Shown here in pieces: positions 16,034-22,762 of a stretch of 37,004 nucleotides of DNA. Below the pieces are notes generated by a model, which did not search any database, had not been told where the DNA came from, and worked only from the letters and a program-made list of their open reading frames with translations. The stretch lies in the IMG/VR virus record IMGVR_UViG_3300042946_000686, positions 1 through 37,004 of that record; one strand, given 5' to 3'. The position numbers and the translations under genes are program-made. Source of the stretch: a virus. The stretch's first letter is position 1, and each line of letters starts with the position of its first letter.

Positions 16034-16287
16034 GTGATGCCCCCTTGCTTCGTGGTTGACTTGTGAGCCCACTTTACACGAACCGCGGACGGAAGTGGTG
16101 ACATGTGCCCGATGCCCACAGCCCGATGCCCCGCGGGACGACGTTCCCACGCGTGGACACGCCCCGACATGTGCGCGTAAGGACCCCGCCATGCCCGCAG
16201 GACGCGTTCAGCGGGCGTTCAGCGGGTCGCTACCCCCGCCGCGTGTGATCCGACACGTCGGGGTCGTCCTGTACGCTTCGCGGCCAC
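16034..16287. promoter_or_regulatory. Divergent intergenic region with clustered repeats
   Basis: This 254-base gap between leftward and rightward blocks holds no convincing gene. It contains a perfect tandem CGTTCAGCGGG (16205-16215, 16216-16226), a spaced direct repeat CCCGATGCCC (16108-16117, 16122-16131), GACATGTGC twice (16100, 16166), and a palindrome CCGAC-AC-GTCGG (16250-16261). Leftward TAAAGT near 16063-16068 is a -10 candidate. It is probably the divergent promoter/operator control region. Confidence 0.6.
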
Positions 16288-16590
16288 TTGACGACCCGAT
16301 CTTTCCACGCCCGAACGGAGGACACCATCGCGGCGAGATGCTGCCGAGACTGCAACACGGACTTCCCGCTCACCGCCTCGCGGTGCCTGCTGTGCGGCGG
16401 GCGGTTGAGGTTCGACGTGGACGGGTCGCCGATGCCCCACGACGAGTTCTCGAGGTTGCGACGGGCGGTCGCCTTCGAGCGGTACTACGAGCAGCGCGAG
16501 CGTGACCGGGTCCGCCGTGGCGACCCGTCGCCGGAAGAACTCGGCCGCGCCGATGCCGCCGCCGAACGCGAAGGCCGTTCTGGTGACTGA
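16288..16590 (+). CDS. Zinc-ribbon protein, first gene of the early block
   Basis: The frame is open from TTG 16288 (100 residues). However, the only good SD (GGAG at 16317-16320) is 6 bases before an ATC at 16327, so translation may start there and give 87 residues. Two Cys pairs (CCRDC and CLLCGG) about 15 residues apart form a zinc ribbon right after that point. The rest is helical and charged. A protein of this type as the first early gene could be a transcription regulator. The role is unknown. Confidence 0.6.
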   Translation: MTTRSFHARTEDTIAARCCRDCNTDFPLTASRCLLCGGRLRFDVDGSPMPHDEFSRLRRAVAFERYYEQRERDRVRRGDPSPEELGRADAAAEREGRSGD

Positions 16591-16903
16591 TCGGTGGGTT
16601 CTCGACGCGGTCCAGTCCGGCGGACGGGAGTACGGGGTCGACCTCGCGTCGGCCGCCCAGTTCGCTCGTCGGGTGTCCGACGCCGTCGCCAGGCCGGTCG
16701 ACCCGACCGACCCCCGGTCGGCGTTGGTCGCCGCGGCGGCCATGACCGTCCGCGAGATCGCAGACGTGGACCGACTGGTCGGGGCGGGTTCGCTCGACGC
16801 GGACCGGGGCCATGCCGCCAAGGTGGTCGCCATCCGTTCCATCGGCGCTATGGCCGCGGCGTGGGTCGCGTCTGCCGTCGCGTCCAAAGCCGTCGGATCG
16901 TGA
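16583..16903 (+). CDS. Small helical protein of unknown function
   Basis: The product is 106 residues from GTG 16583, overlapping the upstream stop by 8 bases. The sequence is Ala/Val/Asp rich and mostly helical, and ends in a long amphipathic or hydrophobic helix (AAAWVASAVASKAVGS). The frame extends further upstream, but that extension overlaps the zinc-ribbon gene and looks like out-of-frame translation. No family is recognised. Confidence 0.6.
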   Translation: MTDRWVLDAVQSGGREYGVDLASAAQFARRVSDAVARPVDPTDPRSALVAAAAMTVREIADVDRLVGAGSLDADRGHAAKVVAIRSIGAMAAAWVASAVASKAVGS

Positions 16904-16965
16904 CCGAGCGACTTTCCGTCCGAGACATCCAATAAGCTTTTCCGCCTGATGAAGGGGACCCCCGA

Positions 16966-17070
16966 GTGACCGAGACATTGGTGAACGCCGTCGTCGGCGG
17001 ATTGGTCGCTGTCCCGGCCGCGTTGTGGTGCGATTACCTCCGTCGTCGGTTCCACCGGGGGCGCCGATGA
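16966..17070 (+). CDS. Small single-span membrane peptide
   Basis: The product is 34 residues from GTG 16966 with AAGGGG upstream. One hydrophobic span (about 5-21) is followed by a very basic tail (YLRRRFHRGRR), as expected for an N-out or positive-inside microprotein. It overlaps the next gene by ATGA, which supports translation. Its function is unknown. Confidence 0.5.
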   Translation: MTETLVNAVVGGLVAVPAALWCDYLRRRFHRGRR

Positions 17071-17285
17071 CTTTCAGACTTGCCACTCAAAGCGCTGGGG
17101 CGGTTCATGGGGTGACGCCCGACGCGCGTGGCGGCGACGGGGCGGATGGGAGGCTGGACCGCCCGTCGTCGCCCGATCTTGTCCCGATCCTCGAGTTCGC
17201 CATCGCTGCCTCGCAGCGGATCGCGGCGATCGACGAGGCCATCGGACCACCCCCGAAAGTCAACGAGCAAGGAGGCATGGAATGA
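17067..17285 (+). CDS. Small protein of unknown function
   Basis: The product is 72 residues from ATG 17067 (ATGA overlap with the microprotein) and ends with an ATGA overlap into the SSB-like gene. The N-terminal half is Gly/Asp rich and probably disordered. The C-terminal half has one helix (LVPILEFAIAASQRIAAIDEAIG). It may be a small partner of SSB, but only adjacency suggests this. Confidence 0.55.
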   Translation: MTFRLATQSAGAVHGVTPDARGGDGADGRLDRPSSPDLVPILEFAIAASQRIAAIDEAIGPPPKVNEQGGME

Positions 17286-17797
17286 CCGACGAGAACGGGT
17301 CCCACGGGACCTACACCGTGACCGACGCCGAGGTCGTGAAGGAGGAGGTCGGCAAGTACGGCCTCAACGTGGTCAAGGCCACGTTCACCAAGGGCGGCAA
17401 GTCCGCGTCCGCCGAATGGATGCAGAAGCCCGAGACCGCGCTGCCGACCGACGGGTCCACGCTGACGGGGACGATCACGTCGTCGGACTACGGCCTCAAG
17501 TTCCGCAAGGACAAGCCCGCCGCGTACGGCGGCGGCGGCGGCGGTTCCTACGGCAAGTCGCCCGAGGAGCGCGAGTCGATCGTGCGGCAGGTCTCGGCCA
17601 AGTGCGCGACGGACCTAGCGGTCGCCATGATCCAGAAGGACATGGTTCAGTCGGAGGTCGACGCCATGCGCGTCCTCGCCGAGCAGACCGAGGCGATCTT
17701 CGCGGTGATAATCAAGGCCGCGACGGCGGACAAGCCCGCGGGCGACACGTCGGACGCGACCCCCGCCAAGGCCGACGGCGACGACATCCCTTTCTGA
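17282..17797 (+). CDS. ssb: Single-stranded DNA-binding protein
   Basis: The product is 171 residues. The N-terminal half (about 10-80) reads as an OB-fold-like barrel. A Gly run (84-89) follows, then a helical segment, then an acidic tail ending DGDDIPF, the typical SSB C-terminal peptide that recruits partner proteins. It coats ssDNA during replication and recombination. It sits upstream of the exonuclease and replication genes, with 4-base overlap at its start and 1-base overlap at its end. The fold call is by pattern. The C-terminal peptide is the strongest evidence. Confidence 0.75.
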   Translation: MTDENGSHGTYTVTDAEVVKEEVGKYGLNVVKATFTKGGKSASAEWMQKPETALPTDGSTLTGTITSSDYGLKFRKDKPAAYGGGGGGSYGKSPEERESIVRQVSAKCATDLAVAMIQKDMVQSEVDAMRVLAEQTEAIFAVIIKAATADKPAGDTSDATPAKADGDDIPF

Positions 17798-17919
17798 TGC
17801 TGCCGCCCGAGGTGGACTCGCCCAACCTGACGGAGGCCGAGCGGGACGTGCTCGTCGCGTTCCACGAGGCGTTCGTCGCCACCGGCGACGCCGTGTGGGA
17901 GGTGGACGGTGTCGGGTGA
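17797..17919 (+). CDS. Microprotein of unknown function
   Basis: The product is 40 residues. ATG 17797 shares one base with the SSB stop. It is acidic and helical (LTEAERDVLVAFHEAFVATGDAVWEV). The coupling to SSB and to the next frame is the main support for expression. Confidence 0.5.
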   Translation: MLPPEVDSPNLTEAERDVLVAFHEAFVATGDAVWEVDGVG

Positions 17920-18007
17920 TCTCGGCGAAGTCGTGAAGACGGTGGAGATCGACGCCCCGACCACGGTCCCAGCGCCCGTCGTCACGCCGAACGGTGGCAG
18001 GGCGTGA
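17909..18007 (+). CDS. Microprotein of unknown function
   Basis: The product is 32 residues from GTG 17909, overlapping the preceding frame by 11 bases and the next gene by GTGA. It is Pro/Val/Thr rich and probably unstructured. It may serve only to keep ribosomes coupled between the flanking genes. Confidence 0.4.
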   Translation: MSGDLGEVVKTVEIDAPTTVPAPVVTPNGGRA

Positions 18008-18564
18008 CCGCGTTCCCGCTCGTGGGGTATCGGTTGTGGGCCGTCAACGACGCCTGCGGCGACATCACTGGCATCACGGACGACGCGCCGTGGCCGGTCG
18101 ACGGCCCGATGGTCGCCCACAAGTCCCCAGCTGACACCGACCCCGAATACGCCCCGATCCAGCCGGGGATCCACGGGTACTACCGGTTCCACCACGGTCG
18201 GGACTTCCGACTCGACGACTCGTTCATGCTCTGGTACCGGATAGAACGGATAAAGCGGCGCCTGACGGGCACCCCGGGCGGGCACTGGGTGGCCGGGGCG
18301 TTCATCGGGTGGGGGTCGCAGGTCGTCCTCCACGAGTTCGGGTTCAGGTGCGAGCGCGCCTTGCCGCTGGCGTTGTTCTACCGACCGGGGCAGGGCGACA
18401 TGGCACGGTCCAAGGTCCACGGGGGCGACCCGTTCGCCCCGCCGCGCGGCATCGTCGACATCGCCGACTCGTACGGCATCCACTTGTTCGACTCGGTCGC
18501 CGACATCGTCGCCTACGCCGAGGAATGGGGCGCCGGCCCGTCTCGCTGGGGGATGGCGTTGTGA
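18004..18564 (+). CDS. Conserved-looking protein of unknown function
   Basis: The product is 186 residues from GTG 18004 (GTGA overlap). It opens with a hydrophobic beta strand and Trp (LVGYRLWAV) and contains a GIHGYYRFHHGRDF segment and a WVAGAFIGWGSQVVLHEFGFRCERALPLALFY core. It ends with a helix (SVADIVAYAEEWG). Such proteins with a W-G-x-V-x-x-H-x-x-G-x-R core are frequent in actinophage early regions and have no assigned role. I cannot name an activity. Confidence 0.7.
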   Translation: MTAFPLVGYRLWAVNDACGDITGITDDAPWPVDGPMVAHKSPADTDPEYAPIQPGIHGYYRFHHGRDFRLDDSFMLWYRIERIKRRLTGTPGGHWVAGAFIGWGSQVVLHEFGFRCERALPLALFYRPGQGDMARSKVHGGDPFAPPRGIVDIADSYGIHLFDSVADIVAYAEEWGAGPSRWGMAL

Positions 18565-19379
18565 AGCGCGTGTCGCTGGTGCCGCCAGATCGGCACAAGG
18601 GGAACGGCCAGCCCAAGATCGACGGCAAGTTCTACACGCGAGCGTCGTCGCTCGCCAAGTTCCTCGAGGATCAGGGCGGCCTCATCACGTGGCAGGCCAA
18701 GATGGCGATGATGGGCGTGGCCCGGTCCGACGAGCTGCGCGCGTTGGCGGCGACCACCGACGAGTCGTCCCGCGAGTGGTACGACCTCGTCAAGCGGGCA
18801 TCCGAACTCGGTGGCGCCACGTCGGGTCGTGACATCGGGACCGTCATACACACCGCCACCGAGGCCATCGACCTCGGCGAGGACGCCTCGAACGTGCCCG
18901 ACGACATCCGACGCGACGCCGAGGCGTACCGCGACGCGTGCCGCGACGCCGGGCTTGAGCCGATCGCGGGCGAGATCTTCGTGGTCAACGACGAGTTCGG
19001 CACCGCCGGGTCGTTCGACCGCCTCGTCATGTGCCCAGACGGCCGGACTCGGATCCTCGACGTCAAGACCGTGAAGTCGACCAAGACCGCCGCCGACGCC
19101 GCCAAGTGGACGGGCCTGGCGTGGTCCGTGCAGACGGCCGTGTACCAGTCGGCGGTCCCGTTCTGCGCTGAGCGCGGGCGCCTGACGTGGGACGACATCG
19201 GCGTCCCCGGGCCCGCCGACGACGCCGCGATCGTGGTCGTCGTCCCGCGCGGGACCGGCACCGCGTCGCTGGTCGACGTGGACTTGTCGCTCGGACGCCA
19301 GCTCGCGGGCCTCGCCTGCCACGTCCGGGACGCGCGCAAGTTGAAGCCGGCGACGGCGAGGGAGTCAGACGACGAGTGA
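18561..19379 (+). CDS. RecB/Cas4-like PD-(D/E)xK exonuclease
   Basis: The product is 272 residues from GTG 18561 (GTGA overlap). Catalytic landmarks run in order: His97 in GTVIHTATE, Glu138, Asp153 in GSFDRLV, Asp167-x-Lys169 in ILDVKT, and the QTAVYQ box (Gln191, Tyr195) typical of RecB/AddB/Cas4 nucleases. The enzyme probably degrades one DNA strand to create recombination substrates, alongside the SSB encoded just upstream. No four-cysteine iron-sulphur cluster is apparent. No separate annealing protein is evident. Confidence 0.85.
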   Translation: MKRVSLVPPDRHKGNGQPKIDGKFYTRASSLAKFLEDQGGLITWQAKMAMMGVARSDELRALAATTDESSREWYDLVKRASELGGATSGRDIGTVIHTATEAIDLGEDASNVPDDIRRDAEAYRDACRDAGLEPIAGEIFVVNDEFGTAGSFDRLVMCPDGRTRILDVKTVKSTKTAADAAKWTGLAWSVQTAVYQSAVPFCAERGRLTWDDIGVPGPADDAAIVVVVPRGTGTASLVDVDLSLGRQLAGLACHVRDARKLKPATARESDDE

Positions 19380-19399
19380 CGGAAGGGGAAGGGGAAGGC

Positions 19400-19801
19400 A
19401 TGAGCGACATCAGGTTCACCGCCAAGTACCTCGAGGCGCGGCGGTTCATAAAGTGGATGGAACAGCAGCACGACGACGTGACGGCCGTGATCGGGCGGTG
19501 CGGCGGCGACCGTTGGTCCCGTCGGTGGTACCACTGGCGCGAAGAGTGCTTCGACGGGCTGATCGACGTGAACAAGGTGGACGAGTTCCTCATCGACGTG
19601 TTCGGGGGGTCGCTGCTGTTGTGCGACGTGCCCGACGACTGCTTCAGCACCCGCGTCCGTCGCCACTTCAGCGACCGTTCCGCGGTGCGCGACGAAGCCG
19701 TGGCGATGGTCGACGCCGGGGCCTCGGTCCGCGACGCGGCGACCAAGTTCGGGATCTCGGTGGACACCGTCCGCAAGTGGCGCCGGAGCACCGCCGCGTG
19801 A
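19400..19801 (+). CDS. HTH protein
   Basis: The product is 133 residues. ATG 19400 follows a purine-rich leader with three overlapping SD-like words (GGAAGGGGAAGGGGAAGG, 19381-19398). The N-terminal 85 residues are Trp/Arg/Asp rich with three cysteines. The C-terminal 45 residues are an HTH (VAMVDAGASVRDAATKFGIS...VRKWRR) like that of IS630-type or Cro-like regulators. It probably binds DNA as a phage regulator. No transposase catalytic domain is present. Confidence 0.72.
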   Translation: MSDIRFTAKYLEARRFIKWMEQQHDDVTAVIGRCGGDRWSRRWYHWREECFDGLIDVNKVDEFLIDVFGGSLLLCDVPDDCFSTRVRRHFSDRSAVRDEAVAMVDAGASVRDAATKFGISVDTVRKWRRSTAA

Positions 19802-20004
19802 CGACCGACGGACGCCATTCGGGCGACCGATGGGAAGTGCCACAGCCGACGCCTGACCCGGTCGTGCTGTGGTTGTGCCGCACCTGCGGGTCGTGGCAGA
19901 AGTACGCGGGACCGTGCGACAACGGGTGCGGGCACCTTACGGTCAAGCGCGAATACCGACCCGCGGCCCCCGAGCCGGACGCGCCGTACGGGGGGTCCGA
20001 GTGA
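19798..20004 (+). CDS. Small zinc-ribbon protein
   Basis: The product is 68 residues from GTG 19798 (GTGA overlap at both ends). Cys pairs CRTC and CDNGC about 14 residues apart make a zinc ribbon. Termini are Pro-rich and probably disordered. The function is unknown. Confidence 0.6.
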   Translation: MTTDGRHSGDRWEVPQPTPDPVVLWLCRTCGSWQKYAGPCDNGCGHLTVKREYRPAAPEPDAPYGGSE

Positions 20005-20366
20005 CCGAGCGGCGGATCGTGTCCAGCACCGGCGGCATGAAGGGCCGCAAGGACCAACGTCTCGAACTCATACCGCCGCGGGCGCTGCTGGCGCTCGGCG
20101 AGGTGTACGCCGCCGGGGCGGACAAGTACGAGGACCACAACTACCTGAAGGGGTACGACTGGTCGCTGGCGTACGGTGCGCTCCAGCGCCACGCGAACCT
20201 GTGGGCCGCTGGCGAGTCGTTCGACGACGAGACGACCAAGCACCACCTTCTACACGCGGCATGGCATTGCCTGACGCTGTGGACGTTCGAGACCGAAAGC
20301 ATCGGCAACGATGACCGCGTCGGGCACGCGGTCGAAAGGGGGACTGACCTATGGCGGCGCAAGTGA
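20001..20366 (+). CDS. dATP/dGTP diphosphohydrolase-like protein (MazZ/DUF5664 type)
   Basis: The product is 121 residues from GTG 20001. The pattern KDQRLELIPPRALLALGEVYAAGADKYEDHNYLKGYDWSLAYGALQRHANLWAAGE...HHLLHAAWHCLTL (20053-20286) matches the N-terminal dATP/dGTP diphosphohydrolase family, related to MazG, which in cyanophage S-2L removes dATP and dGTP during 2-aminoadenine genome synthesis. Acidic residues in the AGADKYED segment and the downstream HHLLHAAWH helix would form the metal site. No PurZ or DNA polymerase is encoded here, so the role may be general nucleotide-pool control. Confidence 0.78.
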   Translation: MTERRIVSSTGGMKGRKDQRLELIPPRALLALGEVYAAGADKYEDHNYLKGYDWSLAYGALQRHANLWAAGESFDDETTKHHLLHAAWHCLTLWTFETESIGNDDRVGHAVERGTDLWRRK

Positions 20367-20431
20367 TGCTGGCATTGGCGGCGACGGGTTTCGTCGCGGC
20401 GATCATGTACGCGATCGGGGGCCGAGGATGA
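20351..20431 (+). CDS. Single-span membrane microprotein
   Basis: The product is 26 residues, almost wholly one hydrophobic helix, ending in a short Gly-Arg tail. It overlaps the upstream gene by 16 bases and the next by ATGA. It is one of several tiny membrane peptides in this genome. Expression is plausible but unproven. Confidence 0.4.
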   Translation: MAAQVMLALAATGFVAAIMYAIGGRG

Positions 20432-20829
20432 GCGAGATCCGACTCGACACACCGCACGGGTGCCGCGACGAACTCCAGCGGTGCGCCAACGGGATCGCCC
20501 AGCTGATACCCGAGCTGACCAAGGCGATCCGCCACGAGACCGAGGTGCAGGTCCAGTGCGAACTCGCGGAGGCCATCGCCACCGTCGAGATCGCCGACGC
20601 CTTGCCCAAGATCACGGCGACCGAGATGAAGGCCCGGGTCGTCAAGCGGTTGTCGGATGACCCCGACGGCGTCCGCGCGGTCCGGCTGCTGGCGACTGCG
20701 GGCGTCACGGCGCTGAACGCGAGGATGAGGGCACTCGAGAAGCGGCTCAGCGCCGCCCAGTCGGCACTGAACGACCATAGGAACGAAGAGCGCAGCGCCG
20801 GGTTCGTCAACGCGGGGACCCGGCCGTGA
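20428..20829 (+). CDS. Coiled-coil protein of unknown function
   Basis: The product is 133 residues from ATG 20428, joined by ATGA and GTGA overlaps on its two sides. It is highly helical with few glycines. Heptad-like spacing runs through residues 12-45 and again through 88-118 (ALNARMRALEKRLSAAQSALNDH). It immediately precedes the ABC-ATPase/GNAT gene and could be its partner, by adjacency only. Confidence 0.65.
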   Translation: MSEIRLDTPHGCRDELQRCANGIAQLIPELTKAIRHETEVQVQCELAEAIATVEIADALPKITATEMKARVVKRLSDDPDGVRAVRLLATAGVTALNARMRALEKRLSAAQSALNDHRNEERSAGFVNAGTRP

Positions 20830-22016
20830 AGGCGTTCCAGCAGTCGGACGGGGACATGGCGCTGCCGTTCGACGACCAGTGGCTGCCCCTGACGCCGTCG
20901 TCCAAGGTGTTCACGTCCACGGTGGAGGTCGACGACCTGACCGCCGCGGCCGTGGTGCCGTTCGACTACGAGTTCACCGGGTCCACCGAGTTCACGCCCG
21001 CCGCCATCCCCAACCTGCCGGACGAGTTCGGCATCGGCGCCATCGTGGGCGCCTCTGGGACCGGCAAGTCGTCGCTCCTCGCCGAGTTCGGCACCCCCGA
21101 GGAGCCGTCGTGGGACCGCGACATGTCGGTCGCGTCGCACTTCGCGGACGCCGACGACGCGGCCGCCAGGCTGACCGCTGTCGGCTTGTCGTCCATCCCG
21201 ACGTGGTGCAAGCCGTACCACGTGCTGTCGAACGGCGAGCAGTTCCGGGCCGACCTTGCCCGGTCGATCGGCGAGCGCGCACTGCTGGACGAGTTTACGT
21301 CCGTCGTCGACCGGAACGTGGCGCAGGCCGCGTCCAAGTCCTTGAGGCGGTGGGTCGACCAGCACGGCACCCGTGGCGTCGTCGTGGCGAGCTGCCACCG
21401 CGACGTGCTGCCGTGGCTGAAGCCGGACTGGGTGATCGACACCGACGCGCAGGCGTACGCGCTCAACCCGAGGGGGTGCCTTCAACGACCCCAGCTGGTG
21501 GTCGACGTACGCGCGACCGATACACGACTCTGGCGATACTTCGCTCCGCATCACTACATGACGGCCGACATCGTGGCATCGTCGCAGTGCTTCGTCGCGT
21601 CGATCGGCGACCAGTTGTGCGGGTTCGTGGCGATCCTGCCGTTCACCAACGGCAACCTCAAGAACGCGTTCCGCACCCATCGGATCGTGGTGCTGCCGGA
21701 CTTCCAAGGGTTCGGGATCGGCCCGCGCCTGCACGACTGGGTGGGGGCGTACTACGCGTCGACCAACCGCACCGTGTACATCAAGACCATCCACCCCCGG
21801 TTCGGGTCGTACCTCGAGCGGTCGGACGTGTGGGAGCCGACCCTGTCGAACCTCAAGAAGCACGACTTCGGCGACAATGCGCTGTACGAGAACCACCGCG
21901 GCGACCGCTTGGCGTTCTCGTACCGGTACAAGGTCGACCCGGTCCACCGCCTGCGGACCGACGCCGACCGGGCCGCGTCGGCGGCCCAGATGGACATGCT
22001 CGGGGGCACGGCGTGA
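20826..22016 (+). CDS. ABC-type ATPase fused to a GNAT acyltransferase domain
   Basis: The product is 396 residues from GTG 20826. The N-terminal ATPase has Walker A GASGTGKSS (75-83), an ABC signature LSNGEQ (134-139), Walker B ALLDEF (152-157) and an H-loop SCHRD (189-193), with no transmembrane segment. From about 221 a GNAT fold follows, with the acetyl-CoA motif VVLPDFQGFGIGPRL (288-302). A soluble ABC ATPase coupled to GNAT is reminiscent of DNA-modifying systems, because phage Mu Mom is a GNAT-fold enzyme that alters adenine. It could instead acylate RNA, protein or a small molecule. It lies between replication and nucleotide-pool genes. The domain assignment is strong; the substrate is unknown. 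Confidence 0.85.
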   Translation: MKAFQQSDGDMALPFDDQWLPLTPSSKVFTSTVEVDDLTAAAVVPFDYEFTGSTEFTPAAIPNLPDEFGIGAIVGASGTGKSSLLAEFGTPEEPSWDRDMSVASHFADADDAAARLTAVGLSSIPTWCKPYHVLSNGEQFRADLARSIGERALLDEFTSVVDRNVAQAASKSLRRWVDQHGTRGVVVASCHRDVLPWLKPDWVIDTDAQAYALNPRGCLQRPQLVVDVRATDTRLWRYFAPHHYMTADIVASSQCFVASIGDQLCGFVAILPFTNGNLKNAFRTHRIVVLPDFQGFGIGPRLHDWVGAYYASTNRTVYIKTIHPRFGSYLERSDVWEPTLSNLKKHDFGDNALYENHRGDRLAFSYRYKVDPVHRLRTDADRAASAAQMDMLGGTA

Positions 22017-22762
22017 GGTGGTTCGCGTTCGACAACACGTACCTGTCCGACGACAAGATCGAGGCCATCGGCGAGGAGTTCGGCCCGCTGGGGCCGCTGG
22101 TGGGGGTGGCGCTGCTGTCCCGGGCCGCCGTGATCTACGAGAAGGGGCGGGTGTCGGGGACGTACCGCGACCTCGCCCACGACTGCTACTGCGACGACGA
22201 CCGGGACGCGGTCCGGGCGGTGGTTTCGCGTCTGGTCGAGCTCGGGTTCATGGAGCAGGTGTCGGGCGACGAGCGCCGCTACGACTGCCGGATCGTCGGG
22301 TGGGAGCGCTGGCAGAACCGCAAGCGCAAGGCCGACCAGAGAGCGCGAGCAGCCGTCGGATCCTCGGATGACGGCGACATTGTCCCGACGTGTCCTCCGG
22401 TGTCCTCCGATGTCCCCAACAGAACAGAACAGAACAGAACAAGTAAGGCGACGAAGTCGGCCGCGACGGCCGACGTGCAGGCGGTGTTCGACGCGTGGGT
22501 GGATGCCACGGGGAGGTCGCAGACCAAGTTGACGGGCCAGCGCCGCCAGCTGATCCAGCGCCGCCTCGCGGACTACGGGGTGGACGACCTCATCGACGCC
22601 GTCCGGGGGATCGGGGCGTCGGCGTTCCACCGCGGGGACAACGATCGCGGCAAGCGGTACAACGACATCGAGCTGGCGCTCCGCGACGCCGCCCACATCG
22701 AGCGGTTCCGCGACGAGTTCAGGGGCCAGGCCGTGGTCAAGTCGGAGAACGCGTTCCTGTGA
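22013..22762 (+). CDS. Winged-helix replication initiator-like protein
   Basis: The product is 249 residues from GTG 22013 (GTGA overlap). The N-terminal domain (1-105) looks like the winged helix of phage replication initiators or replisome organisers (GPLGPLVGVALLSRAAVIYEKGRVSG..., LVELGFMEQ, WERWQNRK). Residues about 123-150 are a polar linker encoded by the repeat-rich DNA at 22381-22440. The C-terminal domain (about 155-245) is helical, like DnaD/phage O-type helicase-loading regions. The adjacent DnaB-like helicase and TOPRIM primase genes fit. A lambda O-like function, with the origin inside the gene, is my inference. Confidence 0.72.
   Translation: MRWFAFDNTYLSDDKIEAIGEEFGPLGPLVGVALLSRAAVIYEKGRVSGTYRDLAHDCYCDDDRDAVRAVVSRLVELGFMEQVSGDERRYDCRIVGWERWQNRKRKADQRARAAVGSSDDGDIVPTCPPVSSDVPNRTEQNRTSKATKSAATADVQAVFDAWVDATGRSQTKLTGQRRQLIQRRLADYGVDDLIDAVRGIGASAFHRGDNDRGKRYNDIELALRDAAHIERFRDEFRGQAVVKSENAFL
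22381..22440 (+). other. Candidate replication origin: four 10-bp iterons plus A-rich AACAG repeat
   Basis: Four tandem 10-base units each begin TGTCC (22381, 22391, 22401, 22411). They run directly into AACAG repeated four times plus AAC (22418-22440), about 39% GC against roughly 65-70% around it. The array lies inside the initiator gene between its two domains, like the lambda origin within gene O. The repeats are seen; origin function is inferred. Confidence 0.55.

Noticed and set aside
16034-16287. CRISPR array
   Set aside because: Repeats are short, of several kinds and occur only twice each, with no regular spacers.
16056-16505. Forward open frame in the divergent gap continuing over the zinc-ribbon gene
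   Set aside because: No SD and no conserved pattern. It overlaps the better-supported zinc-ribbon frame and the repeats.
19400-19801. Transposase because of the HTH type
   Set aside because: The protein is short with no DDE domain, and there are no flanking inverted repeats.
20001-20366. Z-genome (2-aminoadenine) phage
   Set aside because: No PurZ or polymerase partner is visible, so the diphosphohydrolase alone does not support it.
20403-21947. 514-codon leftward open frame opposite the ABC-GNAT gene
   Set aside because: Antisense shadow. All ABC and GNAT motifs are in the forward frame.
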